Part shown: positions 31,933 through 41,176 of the stretch, in pieces
How the letters are laid out: each line of letters opens with the position of its first letter
Numbering within the stretch: the stretch's first letter is position 1
Source: JBHJGM01 sp964405825
Lineage (GTDB): Bacteria > Verrucomicrobiota > Verrucomicrobiia > Opitutales > JBHJGM01
Assembly (NCBI GenBank): GCA_964405825.1
Contig: CAYOPI010000007.1
Coordinates: 11,966 to 75,965, forward strand
Length of the DNA: 64,000 bases
Direction: 5' to 3'
Translations under genes and position numbers: made by a program
The notes under the pieces: generated by a model
The model's database searches: none
Told to the model about the DNA's origin: nothing
The model's input: the letters and a program-made list of their open reading frames with translations, nothing else

Positions 31933-34101
31933 TCAGCCTGCCGGGGCAACCGCGGAGTAATGGGCGGTCGATTCGGCCGAGTTCATCTGGCGGTTGAGCG
32001 CGGTGCGGCCACCGGAGTGGGCGTCGCCCAGAGCGCCGAGGTTGGCGATCAGGTCGAAGAGGAAACCGTCGGTGCCTTCGCTCAGGCCAAGGGACTTCTT
32101 CGTGGCCTGCAGCTCAACCTCGTAGAACATCTCGGTGGTGGCCTGAGAGGCCTTGATGCCGCGCGGCGCGACTTTGCCATCGGGCTTGAGGACTGCCGGG
32201 TCGTCCTTGCCGTTGGTCGCGGGGGCGACGAAGAACTGCTTCGGCCTGGCCTTGGCGTCGGGGGCGACGAAGAACTCCAGCATCGAGGGCTGGCGCCAGA
32301 GCGGTCCCTTGTTCTTGCGGATGTCCGAGTCGTGCACCTTGAGCTTGAGGGCAACGTTCTTGGCTGAGTGGGTGAGGCTGCCTTCCACCGCGGTGAAGCC
32401 GCCCAGTTCCAGCTCGAAGGCTCCGGCCACGCCGTTGATGCGCGAGCGTGCCTTGAGGGAAGTGCCCACGGCCAGGACGTTGTCGCTGTCGGAATCCAAA
32501 TCGACGTAACCGCTTCGTTCGGCCTCGGTGGCGTTGGTCAGCACAATGGTCTGCTCGGCGGTTTTTCCGGCGGGTACCTTCAGGCTGAAGGTCCGCTTGC
32601 CCTTGACCCTGGTGGCGTCGCCGCGGGGTTGCACGGCCACCTTGACGCGGGCGACCTGCGGGTTGGGATTCTCCACGCTCAGGCGCAGTTCGCAGGAGCT
32701 GCCGGCGGCTGTTTCAAACTCAGTCTGCGGCTCGAGGCGGGCGATGACGCGGTCACCGGTGCCGGCGTGGGCGCGCCCGGTGTCCTGGATGGTGGCCTCG
32801 AACTCGCCGAGGTAGCCGTCCTTCTGGTGCGCCTCGATCAGCTCGTCGCACATGCGCCAGATCTTGTCCAGCGGGACCGAAGCGGCGGTGTGGGGGTCGA
32901 GCATGACGGCGTGGTAGATGTGTTCGCGGCGACCGGTCAGGGCCGCCTCCACGGTCAGGCGCTGCACGTTGATGTTGGTTTCGCAGATGCCGGCCAGCTG
33001 CGGCGGCAATTCGCCCACGGTGACGGGCTGCAGGCCGTTGCGGTCGACCAGGCAGGGGACCTCCACGTTGCAGTCCTGGGGGAGGTTATCGATGATGCCG
33101 TGGTTGGGCACGTTGCCGTAGACCACGCGCTGCTGGCCGGTCTGCATCGAGTGGATGATAAAGGAGCCGTACTCATGCGAGGGCGGGCGGATGGAGATGC
33201 GGCCCTTGCCCCCGATGATCTCCTTCTCGGTCTGCTTCCAGTGCGCCATGATCGCTTCGCAGCGGCGCGGGTACTCGTCCAGCGGGATATCGAAGGGCTT
33301 GATCTGCGCGTCGCCGAAGTGGATGAAGTGCGGCACGTACTCGGCCTGGTGCTCGCTGGATTCGGTGACGAAGTAGCCGGTGCGGCGCATCATCTCAAAG
33401 CGCACCTTCTCGCGGTTGAAGTCCGGGTCGTCCAGCAGCTTGAACAGAAGCGGGTAAAGGTCCTGGCCTTTGTGCTCGAACTGCAGAAAGAAGGCCATGT
33501 GGTTGATCCCGGCCACGCGGTAATTGACTTCCTCGATCGGAATATTGATGAAGCTCGCCAGCTGGCGGGCGGTCCCGAAGACCGAGTGGCACAGGCCCAC
33601 ATGCGGGATACCGACAGCCTCTTCGACGGCCCAGCAGTTCATGCACATGGGGTTGGTGTAGTTGAGCAGCAGGCAGTCGGGCGCGCCGAGGCTGGCGATG
33701 TCTTCGGCGATCTTCAAGATCACCGGAATGGTTCGCAGGGCGCGGAAGACCCCACCCACGCCGAGGGTGTCGGCAATGGTCTGGCGCACGCCGTACTTTT
33801 TGGGGATATCGAAGTCGCGCACCGTCGAGGGTTTGTAACCGCCGACCTGGATGGTGCAGATGACGTAGTTGGCGTTGCGGATGGCTTCGCGCTGGTTGAG
33901 CGTGGCCGAGCAGGTGGCCGGGACGCCGAGAGCGTCAATCATCTTGCGCGTGACCGTTTCGGCGACCTTCAGGCGAGCCGGGTCGATGTCCATCAGGCAG
34001 ATGTGCGCGTCTGCGGTCTCGGGCTTTTGCAGGATATCGCCGATCAGCGTCTTGGCAAAGACCACCGAGCCGGCGCCGATAAGAGTAATTTTGCAACTCA
34101 T
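31933..34101 (-). CDS. GH4 family glycosidase with C-terminal CBM9-like tail
   Basis: The start is placed at ATG 34101, where the NAD motif LIGAGSVVFAKTLIGDIL begins at once; the frame is open to 34185. Residues 1-450 match GH4 NAD/metal-dependent alpha-glycosidases: LLNYTNPMCMN, VGLCHSVFGTA and GINHMAFFLQF (cysteine and histidine Mn-binding pattern) are in the right order. GH4 proteins usually have about 430-480 residues, and this one has 722. The extra C-terminal region has LKLKVHDSDIRKNKGPLWR followed by MLEFFVAP, resembling CBM9-type binding modules and preceded by a Pro/Val-rich linker. No signal peptide is seen, so a carbohydrate-binding tail on a cytoplasmic NAD enzyme is odd. The substrate is probably an alpha-galactoside, glucoside or galacturonide. 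Confidence 0.85.
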   Translation of the reverse strand: MSCKITLIGAGSVVFAKTLIGDILQKPETADAHICLMDIDPARLKVAETVTRKMIDALGVPATCSATLNQREAIRNANYVICTIQVGGYKPSTVRDFDIPKKYGVRQTIADTLGVGGVFRALRTIPVILKIAEDIASLGAPDCLLLNYTNPMCMNCWAVEEAVGIPHVGLCHSVFGTARQLASFINIPIEEVNYRVAGINHMAFFLQFEHKGQDLYPLLFKLLDDPDFNREKVRFEMMRRTGYFVTESSEHQAEYVPHFIHFGDAQIKPFDIPLDEYPRRCEAIMAHWKQTEKEIIGGKGRISIRPPSHEYGSFIIHSMQTGQQRVVYGNVPNHGIIDNLPQDCNVEVPCLVDRNGLQPVTVGELPPQLAGICETNINVQRLTVEAALTGRREHIYHAVMLDPHTAASVPLDKIWRMCDELIEAHQKDGYLGEFEATIQDTGRAHAGTGDRVIARLEPQTEFETAAGSSCELRLSVENPNPQVARVKVAVQPRGDATRVKGKRTFSLKVPAGKTAEQTIVLTNATEAERSGYVDLDSDSDNVLAVGTSLKARSRINGVAGAFELELGGFTAVEGSLTHSAKNVALKLKVHDSDIRKNKGPLWRQPSMLEFFVAPDAKARPKQFFVAPATNGKDDPAVLKPDGKVAPRGIKASQATTEMFYEVELQATKKSLGLSEGTDGFLFDLIANLGALGDAHSGGRTALNRQMNSAESTAHYSAVAPAG

Positions 34102-34314
34102 GAGTGAAGGGAATCTGAGGGAGGTTTGCCCCGGAGCGCCCAGGCCCTGGGCCCGCGGGCAGAATGGCATTGCCAAACCCGGCAACCTTCACATTCTGAC
34201 GAGCGAGGCAAGAAGATATGGAACCGGTGTGGCTCCTGGCAGGCTGTCCAATGGGTTGCGCCGGGCAGAAATAGGTTTACAGGCCGATCCCTGCGCGCCA
34301 CATTCTCAAGTTTT

Positions 34315-35202
34315 ATGGAAGTTTCGCCGCAGCCACGGAAAGTGTCGGAGGAGGAAGAGGGCAATCTGCGCGACACGCTCAAGCGCTGTTCCCCGGAAAC
34401 GATTGAGGCCGCCCTGGCCTTCCGCCGCGAAGGCCGCACCGAAGAGGTTCCCGCCATTGTGATGGGCATCGTCGAGCGCTACCTCGAGCCGGACGTGCGC
34501 CCCCGCCTCAAGGAAGGCGGCCCGGATCTGCGCTTCCTCGAGGACCTCGGCATCGATTCGCTGACGATGGTGGAGATTGTCATGCTGATCGAGGGGACGC
34601 TCGACCTCACGATCGAGAACGAGGAACTGAAGGACTTGCGCACCGTGGGCGATGCCCAGGCTTTCATCGACGCCAAGCTCAAGGGCCTGCCCCCGCCGGA
34701 AAAAGCGGTCAACCTCGATGTGGGCGAGATTGTCGAGACGCTGCCGCAGGGCCATCCCTTTCTCTTCCTGCAGGACGCGTCCCTGCGCGTGAACGAAGCC
34801 AAGGGCACCTACAAGATTGCCGGCGACGAGTTCTTTCTCGAGGGGCACTTCAAGCACCAGCCGGTCTTTCCCGCCTCGATCATGATGGAGGCGGTCGGGC
34901 AGCTGGCCGTGCTGCACCTGTTGCGCGATCCGGGCAAACAGCTCGATCAGGCCGTCGATGCGCACAAGGTCTATTTCAAGTCCGCCGAAGGGCTGCGCTG
35001 TAACCGCATCTGCGGTCCGGGCGAGATTCTCACCCTGCACGTCAAGCAGCGCAACGTCCGCCATCCGGCCGCTTCCTATCAGGGCAACATTGTCTGCGGG
35101 ACAGAAAAGGTGGCGACCATCGAGGAGCTGGTGCTGACCTTTGATTTTGAGAACGGCACCGCTGCGCCGGAGCCCGGCACCAACGGCAGCCACCCGGCTT
35201 GA
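34315..35202 (+). CDS. Acyl carrier protein fused to FabZ/FabA-like hot-dog dehydratase
   Basis: The start is placed at ATG 34315; the long open frame before it (from 34126) is not protein-like. Residues 25-130 form an ACP: DLGIDSLTMVEIVMLIEGTL carries the phosphopantetheine serine. Residues 140-290 are a hot-dog fold like FabZ: LPQGHPFLFLQDA, then EFFLEGHFKHQPVFPASIMMEAVGQ, in which the catalytic His and Glu of FabZ are kept. ACP and dehydratase domains are normally separate in bacterial type II fatty acid synthesis, so this is a fusion. It lies 76 bp before a FabF-type KS gene, which overlaps a glycosyltransferase gene. An unsaturated or polyene lipid product with a sugar is a possible outcome. 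Confidence 0.85.
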   Translation: MEVSPQPRKVSEEEEGNLRDTLKRCSPETIEAALAFRREGRTEEVPAIVMGIVERYLEPDVRPRLKEGGPDLRFLEDLGIDSLTMVEIVMLIEGTLDLTIENEELKDLRTVGDAQAFIDAKLKGLPPPEKAVNLDVGEIVETLPQGHPFLFLQDASLRVNEAKGTYKIAGDEFFLEGHFKHQPVFPASIMMEAVGQLAVLHLLRDPGKQLDQAVDAHKVYFKSAEGLRCNRICGPGEILTLHVKQRNVRHPAASYQGNIVCGTEKVATIEELVLTFDFENGTAAPEPGTNGSHPA

Positions 35203-35278
35203 AGCCGCCCACCGGCCGGCCTGAGCCCGACGTTGGGCTTGCCACCGCAGGCAGGCTGCGTGAGAACTCAGCCCAGCG

Positions 35279-36547
35279 ATGAAGGACGTCGTCGTAACAG
35301 GGCTGGGCTTTGTCTCCAGCATCGGCAACGACCGCGCGGCGGTCACCGAAAGCCTGCGCGAGCTGCGCCACGGCATCGCGCCGCACCCGGGCATGGCCCG
35401 GATGGATTCGCCGGTCACGCTGGCGGGTACGCTCAAGGGGTTTGAGACCGAGTCGGTCGAGCCGGAGGACTGGACGTTTCCTGACCGATACCGTCTGCGC
35501 CGCGACACGCTGCGCGGGATGTCGCCGCACGTGCTGTACGCCTACTGCGCGCTGGAGCAGGCGCTGGAGGAGGCCAGGCTGACGCGCGAGGACATCGCCC
35601 ACGACGAGGGCACGGGCATGTTCACGGCCTCCAGCGGCTCGACCATGATGCTCAACTACCAGATCAACCGCATGCATGAGCTGGGGGTGATGCGGTGCTC
35701 GCCGATGGGCATCGTCAACTCGGTGCCGGGTACTTTGAGCTTCAACCTCGTGGCGCTTTTCAAGGTAACGGGGTCCTCGTGCGGCTTTGCCTCGGCCTGT
35801 GCGAGCAGCGGTCACGCGCTGGGTTTTGCCCACGATGAGATCGCGACCGGCCGGCAGCACCGCATGATCGTGGTGGGCGGCGAGGACTGGCATGTGAACA
35901 CCATCCTGCCCTTTGCCGGGATGCGCGCGCTCTCGCCCTCGGACGATCCGCAAACAGCCTCGCGCCCCTTCGACAAGGACCGCGACGGTTTTGTCGGCAC
36001 GGGCGGTGCGGTGGTGCTCATTTTGGAGTCAGCGGACTGTGCGCGCGAACGCGGCGCACCCTGTCAGGCGCATTTCCGCGGTTGGGCGCAGGCGTCCGAC
36101 GGGCACAGCCTGGCCATCTCGCACCCGGAGGGTGACGGCCTGGCCCGGGCGATGGAACTGGCGTTGAAGTCCGCCGGGCTGCAGCCCGAAGAGGTGCGCT
36201 ACGTCAACGCCCACGCGGCCTCCACGCCCATTGGCGACGCCTCCGAAGCCAGGGCGCTCAAGCGGGTCTTCGGCACCAACGGCACCTCCCCGCAGGTCAG
36301 CAGCACCAAAGCGCTGACCGGCCATGGACTGTCGCTCGCGAGCATTCTGGAGGCGGGTCTGAGCATTGCTGCGGGGCAGGCAGGCCTGACGCCGGGCTCG
36401 GCGCACATTCAGACACTCGATCCCGAAGCTGAAGGGCTGAACATCCCCCGCTCCACCGAGAACGCCGACCCCTGGCCCCTGCTCAGCAACAGCTCCGGCT
36501 TTGGCGGCGCCAACGTCTGCGTGGCCTTCGACAAGCCCCTGTGGTGA
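35279..36547 (+). CDS. Beta-ketoacyl-ACP synthase, FabF-like
   Basis: The 422-residue protein has the KS start VVVTGLGFVSSIGN. The catalytic Cys sits in CGFASACASSGHALG, the first His in YVNAHAASTPIGD and the second in STKALTGHGLSLAS, so the Cys-His-His triad is complete. The C-terminal NNSSGFGGANV-type ending is also present as SNSSGFGGANVCVAF. It elongates an acyl chain bound to the ACP encoded just upstream. Residues around the active site (GVMRCSPMGIVNSVP) differ from housekeeping FabF, which fits a secondary-lipid role. It ends by overlapping the glycosyltransferase start (GTGGTGA). Confidence 0.92.
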   Translation: MKDVVVTGLGFVSSIGNDRAAVTESLRELRHGIAPHPGMARMDSPVTLAGTLKGFETESVEPEDWTFPDRYRLRRDTLRGMSPHVLYAYCALEQALEEARLTREDIAHDEGTGMFTASSGSTMMLNYQINRMHELGVMRCSPMGIVNSVPGTLSFNLVALFKVTGSSCGFASACASSGHALGFAHDEIATGRQHRMIVVGGEDWHVNTILPFAGMRALSPSDDPQTASRPFDKDRDGFVGTGGAVVLILESADCARERGAPCQAHFRGWAQASDGHSLAISHPEGDGLARAMELALKSAGLQPEEVRYVNAHAASTPIGDASEARALKRVFGTNGTSPQVSSTKALTGHGLSLASILEAGLSIAAGQAGLTPGSAHIQTLDPEAEGLNIPRSTENADPWPLLSNSSGFGGANVCVAFDKPLW

Positions 36548-37806
36548 GCGCGTCGTCTGCCCCGGAAACCGCCGCGAGCCTGCCCTCGGAGCGCCCCATC
36601 GTCTTTTTGTGCACCACCTTCCCCAAGGGCACGGAGACCTTTCTGCAGCGTGATCTGCGCGGGCTGCGGGCCCAGGGACTGCCGCTGGAGATCGTCTCGA
36701 TTTGGGGCGGCGAGGACACCTGGGATGGACAGCCGGTGCGCCGCTTTCGCCGTCGCCGCCTGCTGGAGCTCTTGTGGAAGCTTCCGCTGTGGGCCGTGCG
36801 GGCTCCCCGGCCCCTTGCGCGTGTGCTGGAGCTGGCCTGGTCGCGGGGCCTGCCCGATCGGCTCAACCTGCTGGAGACGGCGATGGGCCTGGCCTTCGCG
36901 ATCGTGGAAGCCGACCGCTACCGCAAGCTGCGGCCCGCGCTTTTCCACGGGGCCTGGGCGACGATGCCGGCGACCGCTGGCTGGCTTCTGAGCCGGCTGT
37001 GCGGTTGTCCCTACAGCTTTGGCGCGCACGCCTACGACGTCTTTCGCCACGGCGGGGACTGGCTGCTGCCGGACAAGCTGCGCAGTGCGGCACTGGTGCA
37101 CACCAGCACAGCTTCAGCCCGTGATGAACTGCGCCGACGGGGTGCCCGCGACGAACGTCTCCTGCTCTCGCGCCGTGGTCTGAACGCCTTTCCGCCGCTG
37201 AAGCCGTTGCGGCGTGAGCGCCAGCCCCTGCGGTTGCTCAGTGTTGGACGGCTGGTGAACAAGAAGGGGTACCGGCGTCAGCTCTGGGTCTACCGGCAGC
37301 TGCTCGACAGCGGCGTGGACTTTCGCGCGCGCGTGGTTGGAGGTGGCCCGCTGCAGGCCGAGTTGGCGCGCCTGGTGCGGCAGTTGAACTTGCAGGAACA
37401 CGTGCAGTTACTGGGTGCTCTGCCGGGCCCGAAAACGCAGGAGTTCTTTGTCTGGGGCGACATCTTCCTGTTCACCGGACGGGTGGCCCCCGACGGCGAC
37501 CGCGACGGCCTGCCCAACGTCATCCCCGAGGCGATGGCGCACGGTCTGCCGATCCTTACAACGCCCATCGCCGGCACAACCGAGGCGATCGAAGACGGCA
37601 AGCGCGGCCAGGTGCTGGAGCTTTCGCAAGAAGCGCACGCGCCCGCCTGGGTCGCGGTGCTGCAGCGGTTGATTCACGATGACGCGCTGGCGGAGTCGTG
37701 GCGTTTCGAGGCGCGCCGCTGGGTTGAGGCGCACTTCAACGCGGAGCGCAACACCGAGGCGCTGGGTCGGGCACTCCGCCGCGCCGCCGGGCTGAACAGC
37801 GACTAG
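36541..37806 (+). CDS. GT4-type glycosyltransferase
   Basis: The start is GTG at 36541 or 36544, both within the KS stop region, so translation is coupled. The 421-residue protein has the N-terminal signature PIVFLCTTFPKGTETFLQ (a GT4 start), a middle hinge (LLSVGRLVNKKGYRRQLWV) and the GT4 nucleotide-sugar site, with GLPNVIPEAMAHGLPILTT carrying the EX7E-type acidic residue. It transfers a sugar from a nucleotide donor to an unknown acceptor, perhaps the lipid made by the ACP-dehydratase and KS. It ends with a CTAG overlap on the convergent TPR gene. Confidence 0.85.
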   Translation: MVSASSAPETAASLPSERPIVFLCTTFPKGTETFLQRDLRGLRAQGLPLEIVSIWGGEDTWDGQPVRRFRRRRLLELLWKLPLWAVRAPRPLARVLELAWSRGLPDRLNLLETAMGLAFAIVEADRYRKLRPALFHGAWATMPATAGWLLSRLCGCPYSFGAHAYDVFRHGGDWLLPDKLRSAALVHTSTASARDELRRRGARDERLLLSRRGLNAFPPLKPLRRERQPLRLLSVGRLVNKKGYRRQLWVYRQLLDSGVDFRARVVGGGPLQAELARLVRQLNLQEHVQLLGALPGPKTQEFFVWGDIFLFTGRVAPDGDRDGLPNVIPEAMAHGLPILTTPIAGTTEAIEDGKRGQVLELSQEAHAPAWVAVLQRLIHDDALAESWRFEARRWVEAHFNAERNTEALGRALRRAAGLNSD

Positions 37807-38747
37807 TTCTCCTCGGCCGGAGTGGCAGCGGGTGTCTCCTCAACAACGGCCGCGCTCTCTTCGAGCACTTCGTCGAGGATATCGCCGACGGCTTCCGTCG
37901 CCCCTTCGTCGACGGGCGTCTGCATCGCCGGATCGCTGGGGGCCGGCAGGGGGGCAGTGGCCCGCGCGCGGGTGGCCTGCTCGGCAATTTCCGCCGAAAT
38001 CATCTCCGGATGGTTCTGCAGCAGCTCGTTGGCGGCAATCTTCCAGGGCGCGCTGTCAACCACTCCGATGTCGCGCAGGGACAGGAGCGTGGCCCGCGCA
38101 TTCACGAAGTCGCCTTCGCCCAGATAGAGCGTGCCCAGATGAAAGCCGGCCTCACGGCGCACGGAATTGATGACCACCGGATCGCGGAAGATCGTTTCCA
38201 GGTTGGCCCGCGCCAGTTCGGCATTGCCCTGCTTGAGCTGCGACATCGCCTCGCCCAGGCGCGCCACGCCGAAGAAACGGGTATCGCGCAAGGCCTCCCT
38301 GGCCTCGCCGTACTGGGCGGCGGCCGTCTCGTAGTCGCGTTCGGCGTAGGTGCTGTGGGCAACCTGCAGCAGCGCGACCCCGCCGAGGGCGGAGTCCGCA
38401 TTGGCCCGCCCGAACTCCAGGCGCGCCTCATTGGTGGTCGCTTCCTGAAAGTCGGCCTGAAGGCTCTCCTGCTGGCTGAGCTGCCAGGCGCTGTAGCCGG
38501 TGACGACAAGGACGGCCAGAAAAAGGCCGACCACCGTGGCCAGCACCCACGCGCGGTACTTCTGCCAGTAGTACCAGACACGGTCCTCAAACTCGAAGTC
38601 TTTTTCGATGGCGACGAGGTTGCGGTCGTCGTCCTGGGCAGCGGCGCCGCGGACAATCTCCGAACCGGTTGGCGCGGGCTTGGTGTCGTCGCGCGCTTCG
38701 GCCACGTTGCCGTCGTCGGGTTTCTTCGATTCAGGATCCCGGGTCAT
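37803..38747 (-). CDS. Membrane-anchored tetratricopeptide-like protein
   Basis: The 314-residue protein has a polar N-terminus of about 65 residues and a single transmembrane helix, WVLATVVGLFLAVLVVTGYSAWQL. A periplasmic helical domain of tetratricopeptide-like hairpins follows: AERDYETAAAQYGEAREAL and GEGDFVNARATLLSLR. The tail is rich in Ala, Pro and Glu. The arrangement is like YfgM/BamD-type scaffold proteins, but no specific assignment can be made. Its stop codon TAG shares CTAG with the convergent glycosyltransferase gene. It lies 118 bp downstream of cheA on the same strand and may be co-transcribed. The stretch between them holds no other gene. Confidence 0.7.
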   Translation of the reverse strand: MTRDPESKKPDDGNVAEARDDTKPAPTGSEIVRGAAAQDDDRNLVAIEKDFEFEDRVWYYWQKYRAWVLATVVGLFLAVLVVTGYSAWQLSQQESLQADFQEATTNEARLEFGRANADSALGGVALLQVAHSTYAERDYETAAAQYGEAREALRDTRFFGVARLGEAMSQLKQGNAELARANLETIFRDPVVINSVRREAGFHLGTLYLGEGDFVNARATLLSLRDIGVVDSAPWKIAANELLQNHPEMISAEIAEQATRARATAPLPAPSDPAMQTPVDEGATEAVGDILDEVLEESAAVVEETPAATPAEEN

Positions 38748-38865
38748 GGGCGGTGGGGTCCAAGGTCAGTGGATGCGAGAAGGGAAAGCTGGAGATAATC
38801 GCTCCAGGCAGCGCGGGCGTCAAGGCTCCTCCGCGGGCGAATCCGGGCCGTCTGGCCGGGCTGCT

Positions 38866-41136
38866 TCAACCGCCCCCGAAGCTGAAGAGCGTCGACGGAT
38901 CGAGGATCAGCGCAATGGTGCCATCGCCCAGGATGGCCCCGCCGGCGACGCCCTCGAGGCCCTGCATCAGGTTGCCCAGGCTTTTGATCACGACCTCCTG
39001 CTTGCTGACCATCTCGTCCACCAGCAGCCCGTAGGGTTTGCCGAAGTGCTCGGTGATGACGATGATCCCGTCGGTCAGCGACTGGATCTCCGTCTCGATG
39101 CAGAAGCGCTCGTGCAGGCGGACAATCGGGACGGTCTTGCCGCGCAGGTCAAGCACCTCGGCCCGGCCCTGAATGGTCGCCAGCTGCTCCGGGGTGGCCC
39201 GCAGCGCGGCTTTGACCGAGGTGGTCGGCAGGATGAATTTGTCCAGGCCCACCCGCACGACCAGCCCGTCGATGATCGCCATGGTCAGCGGCAGCTTGAC
39301 CTTGAAGACCGAGCCCTTGCCCAGCTCCGAATCGATCTCGACGGTCCCGCGCAGGCGCTCGATGTTCTTGCGCACCACGTCCATGCCGACGCCGCGTCCG
39401 GAAACGTCGGTCACCTGCGCCGCGGTCGAGAAGCCGGCCATGAAGATGAACTGGTAGACCTCGGAGTCGGTGAAGGTGTCTTTGTCGCCGCACAGGCCGC
39501 GTTCGCGGGCCTTGGCCAGGAGCTTGTGGCGGTCCATCCCGCGCCCGTCGTCGGAAAGCTCGATGACGATGTTGCTGCCCAGATGGTAGGCGGCCAGGCG
39601 GACGGTGCCTTCCTCGGGTTTGCCGGCGGCGCGGCGTTCCTCGGCCGATTCGATGCCGTGGTCGATTGCGTTGCGCACCATGTGGACGAGCGGGTCGCCG
39701 ATCTGCTCGACCACGGTGCGGTCCAGCTCGGTGTCCTCGCCCTCGAGGATGAGCTGAATCTTCTTGTCGCATTTGCGCGCGAGGTCGCGGACGAGGCGGC
39801 TGGTCTTTTGGAAGGTCGGTTTGATGGGCACCATGCGCAGGGCCATCGAAGTGTGCTGCAGCTCTTTGGTGATGCGGTGCAACTGGCTGAGGTTGCGCTG
39901 CATCGGGGTGTTTTCGAGGGCTTCCTCGCGGGCGCTCTCGGCCAGCTGGCTTTGCACGATGACCAGTTCGCCCACCATATCCATCAGGTTGTCGAGCTTG
40001 AGGGTGTTCACGCGTACGGTTGCGCGCTCGGCGGCGGTGCTTGCGCCTGAGCTTGCCTGCGCCGGGGCGGCCTCGCTCTTGGCGGCAGCGACCGGGGACT
40101 CGACCTCGGGCAGGGCCACGGCGGTACTGCCGGAGTCGTCGCCGGGCTGGCCGTTGCGTGGAAAATCGGGTACGGGCTCGTCGAGTGAGCCGGGTTGCTG
40201 GTCAAAGAAGCCCTTGGCGTCTTCGGCGGAGGCGGGCTCGGTTTCGGCCGGAGATGTGGGGGTCGCTTCGATCGGCTCGCCTGCAAGGGCTGCGGCAGAG
40301 GCTTTCTGCACGCGCCAGACCAGGTCCGAGACGGGGATGACCTCGCTGGGCAGGACGTTTTTGTCGAGGGCGAGGCTGATCTGGTCGACCTGCTGCTGGA
40401 GCGTGTCGCGGGCTTCCAGAACCAGGTTGATCAGGCTGGAGTCGAGGGTGAACTTGCCGTTGCGGGCGTGGTCCAGAAGTGACTCCACCTCGTGGGCCAG
40501 GCCTTGAATGGGCCCGAGATTGAGAAAGCCGGCCACGCCCTTGATCGTATGAAAGGCGCGGAAGAGCGCGGACATGCTGTCGGCGTTCTCCGGCTCGTTC
40601 TCGATGACCAACGTGGCCTGCTCGATGGCCTCCAGGTGTTCCAGCGCCTCGGTCTGAAATTCCCCAAGCAGTTCGCGGTCGGCTTCAAGGTTGAGCGTGA
40701 GCAGAACGTCGAGGTCCTCAGCCAGCTTCTGGCGCTCGTCGGCCTCGTCGGGTTCGGGGGTCTCCGAAGGGGCGGCTGCCGCGGACTGCCCGGCTGAAGA
40801 CGTGAACGCCTCGATGGACTGGTAGACTTCCACCGGCTTGCCGGCACGCAGCGCGGTCAGGGCCGTCTGCGCCCAGGTGATGAAATCCGAGAGGTAGGCA
40901 ATGGTGGGTTCGGTCCAGGGAGAGGCGTTGTCCAGGAGGGCATCAAGGGCCTGGCGGCAGCGCGTCACCGAGTCCGTCAACACGTCGTCCTCGATGCAGG
41001 TGTCGGCGAGGTCGCTCAGCAGCGAGTAGGTCGGGAGCAGGCCCTCATCGGTCTTGGGGGCGGCCAGCACGACCTCCGACGCCAGGCGATTGAGGGTCGT
41101 CTCGAAGGTGGCGAGGTTTTCAGCATTCATGGCCAT
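38866..41136 (-). CDS. cheA: CheA-type chemotaxis histidine kinase
   Basis: The start is ATG 41136, with a GGAG box about 12 bp upstream; 41130 is equally possible. The 756-residue protein has an N-terminal region of about 140 residues of unclear function. It continues with an Hpt domain (AFHTIKGVAGFL, phospho-acceptor His near residue 196), the dimerisation helices (LVIVQSQLAESA), the ATPase core (LVHMVRNAIDHGIES, DDGRGMDRHKLL, GVGMDVVRKNI) and a C-terminal CheW domain (GLVVRVGLDKFILP, VDEMVSKQEVVIKSLGN). It autophosphorylates in response to receptor arrays and passes phosphate to a CheY-like partner, none of which is encoded here. It follows the pilus-like operon after a terminator and probably controls surface motility or attachment; that link is inferred. 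Confidence 0.92.
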   Translation of the reverse strand: MAMNAENLATFETTLNRLASEVVLAAPKTDEGLLPTYSLLSDLADTCIEDDVLTDSVTRCRQALDALLDNASPWTEPTIAYLSDFITWAQTALTALRAGKPVEVYQSIEAFTSSAGQSAAAAPSETPEPDEADERQKLAEDLDVLLTLNLEADRELLGEFQTEALEHLEAIEQATLVIENEPENADSMSALFRAFHTIKGVAGFLNLGPIQGLAHEVESLLDHARNGKFTLDSSLINLVLEARDTLQQQVDQISLALDKNVLPSEVIPVSDLVWRVQKASAAALAGEPIEATPTSPAETEPASAEDAKGFFDQQPGSLDEPVPDFPRNGQPGDDSGSTAVALPEVESPVAAAKSEAAPAQASSGASTAAERATVRVNTLKLDNLMDMVGELVIVQSQLAESAREEALENTPMQRNLSQLHRITKELQHTSMALRMVPIKPTFQKTSRLVRDLARKCDKKIQLILEGEDTELDRTVVEQIGDPLVHMVRNAIDHGIESAEERRAAGKPEEGTVRLAAYHLGSNIVIELSDDGRGMDRHKLLAKARERGLCGDKDTFTDSEVYQFIFMAGFSTAAQVTDVSGRGVGMDVVRKNIERLRGTVEIDSELGKGSVFKVKLPLTMAIIDGLVVRVGLDKFILPTTSVKAALRATPEQLATIQGRAEVLDLRGKTVPIVRLHERFCIETEIQSLTDGIIVITEHFGKPYGLLVDEMVSKQEVVIKSLGNLMQGLEGVAGGAILGDGTIALILDPSTLFSFGGG

Positions 41137-41145
41137 GGCGCACGG

Positions 41146-41176
41146 GTCTCCGACCGAAGACGATCGTCGCGGAGAC
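41146..41176. promoter_or_regulatory. Stem-loop over the cheA ribosome binding region
   Basis: GTCTCCG (41146-41152) pairs with CGGAGAC (41170-41176), and the interior contains a perfect palindrome, GACGATCGTC. On the minus strand the GGAGA used by the cheA start lies in the stem, so folding could hide it from ribosomes. Confidence 0.35.

Noticed and set aside
32368..34107. 579-codon plus-strand frame opposite the GH4 gene
   Set aside because: Composition is repetitive Val/Asp/His and the opposite strand has a complete enzyme; antisense shadow.
37803..38747. TPR protein as a dedicated pilus-assembly PilF
   Set aside because: It has one membrane helix and no lipobox, and it lies after cheA, not in the pilus-like operon; the specific name is not supported.
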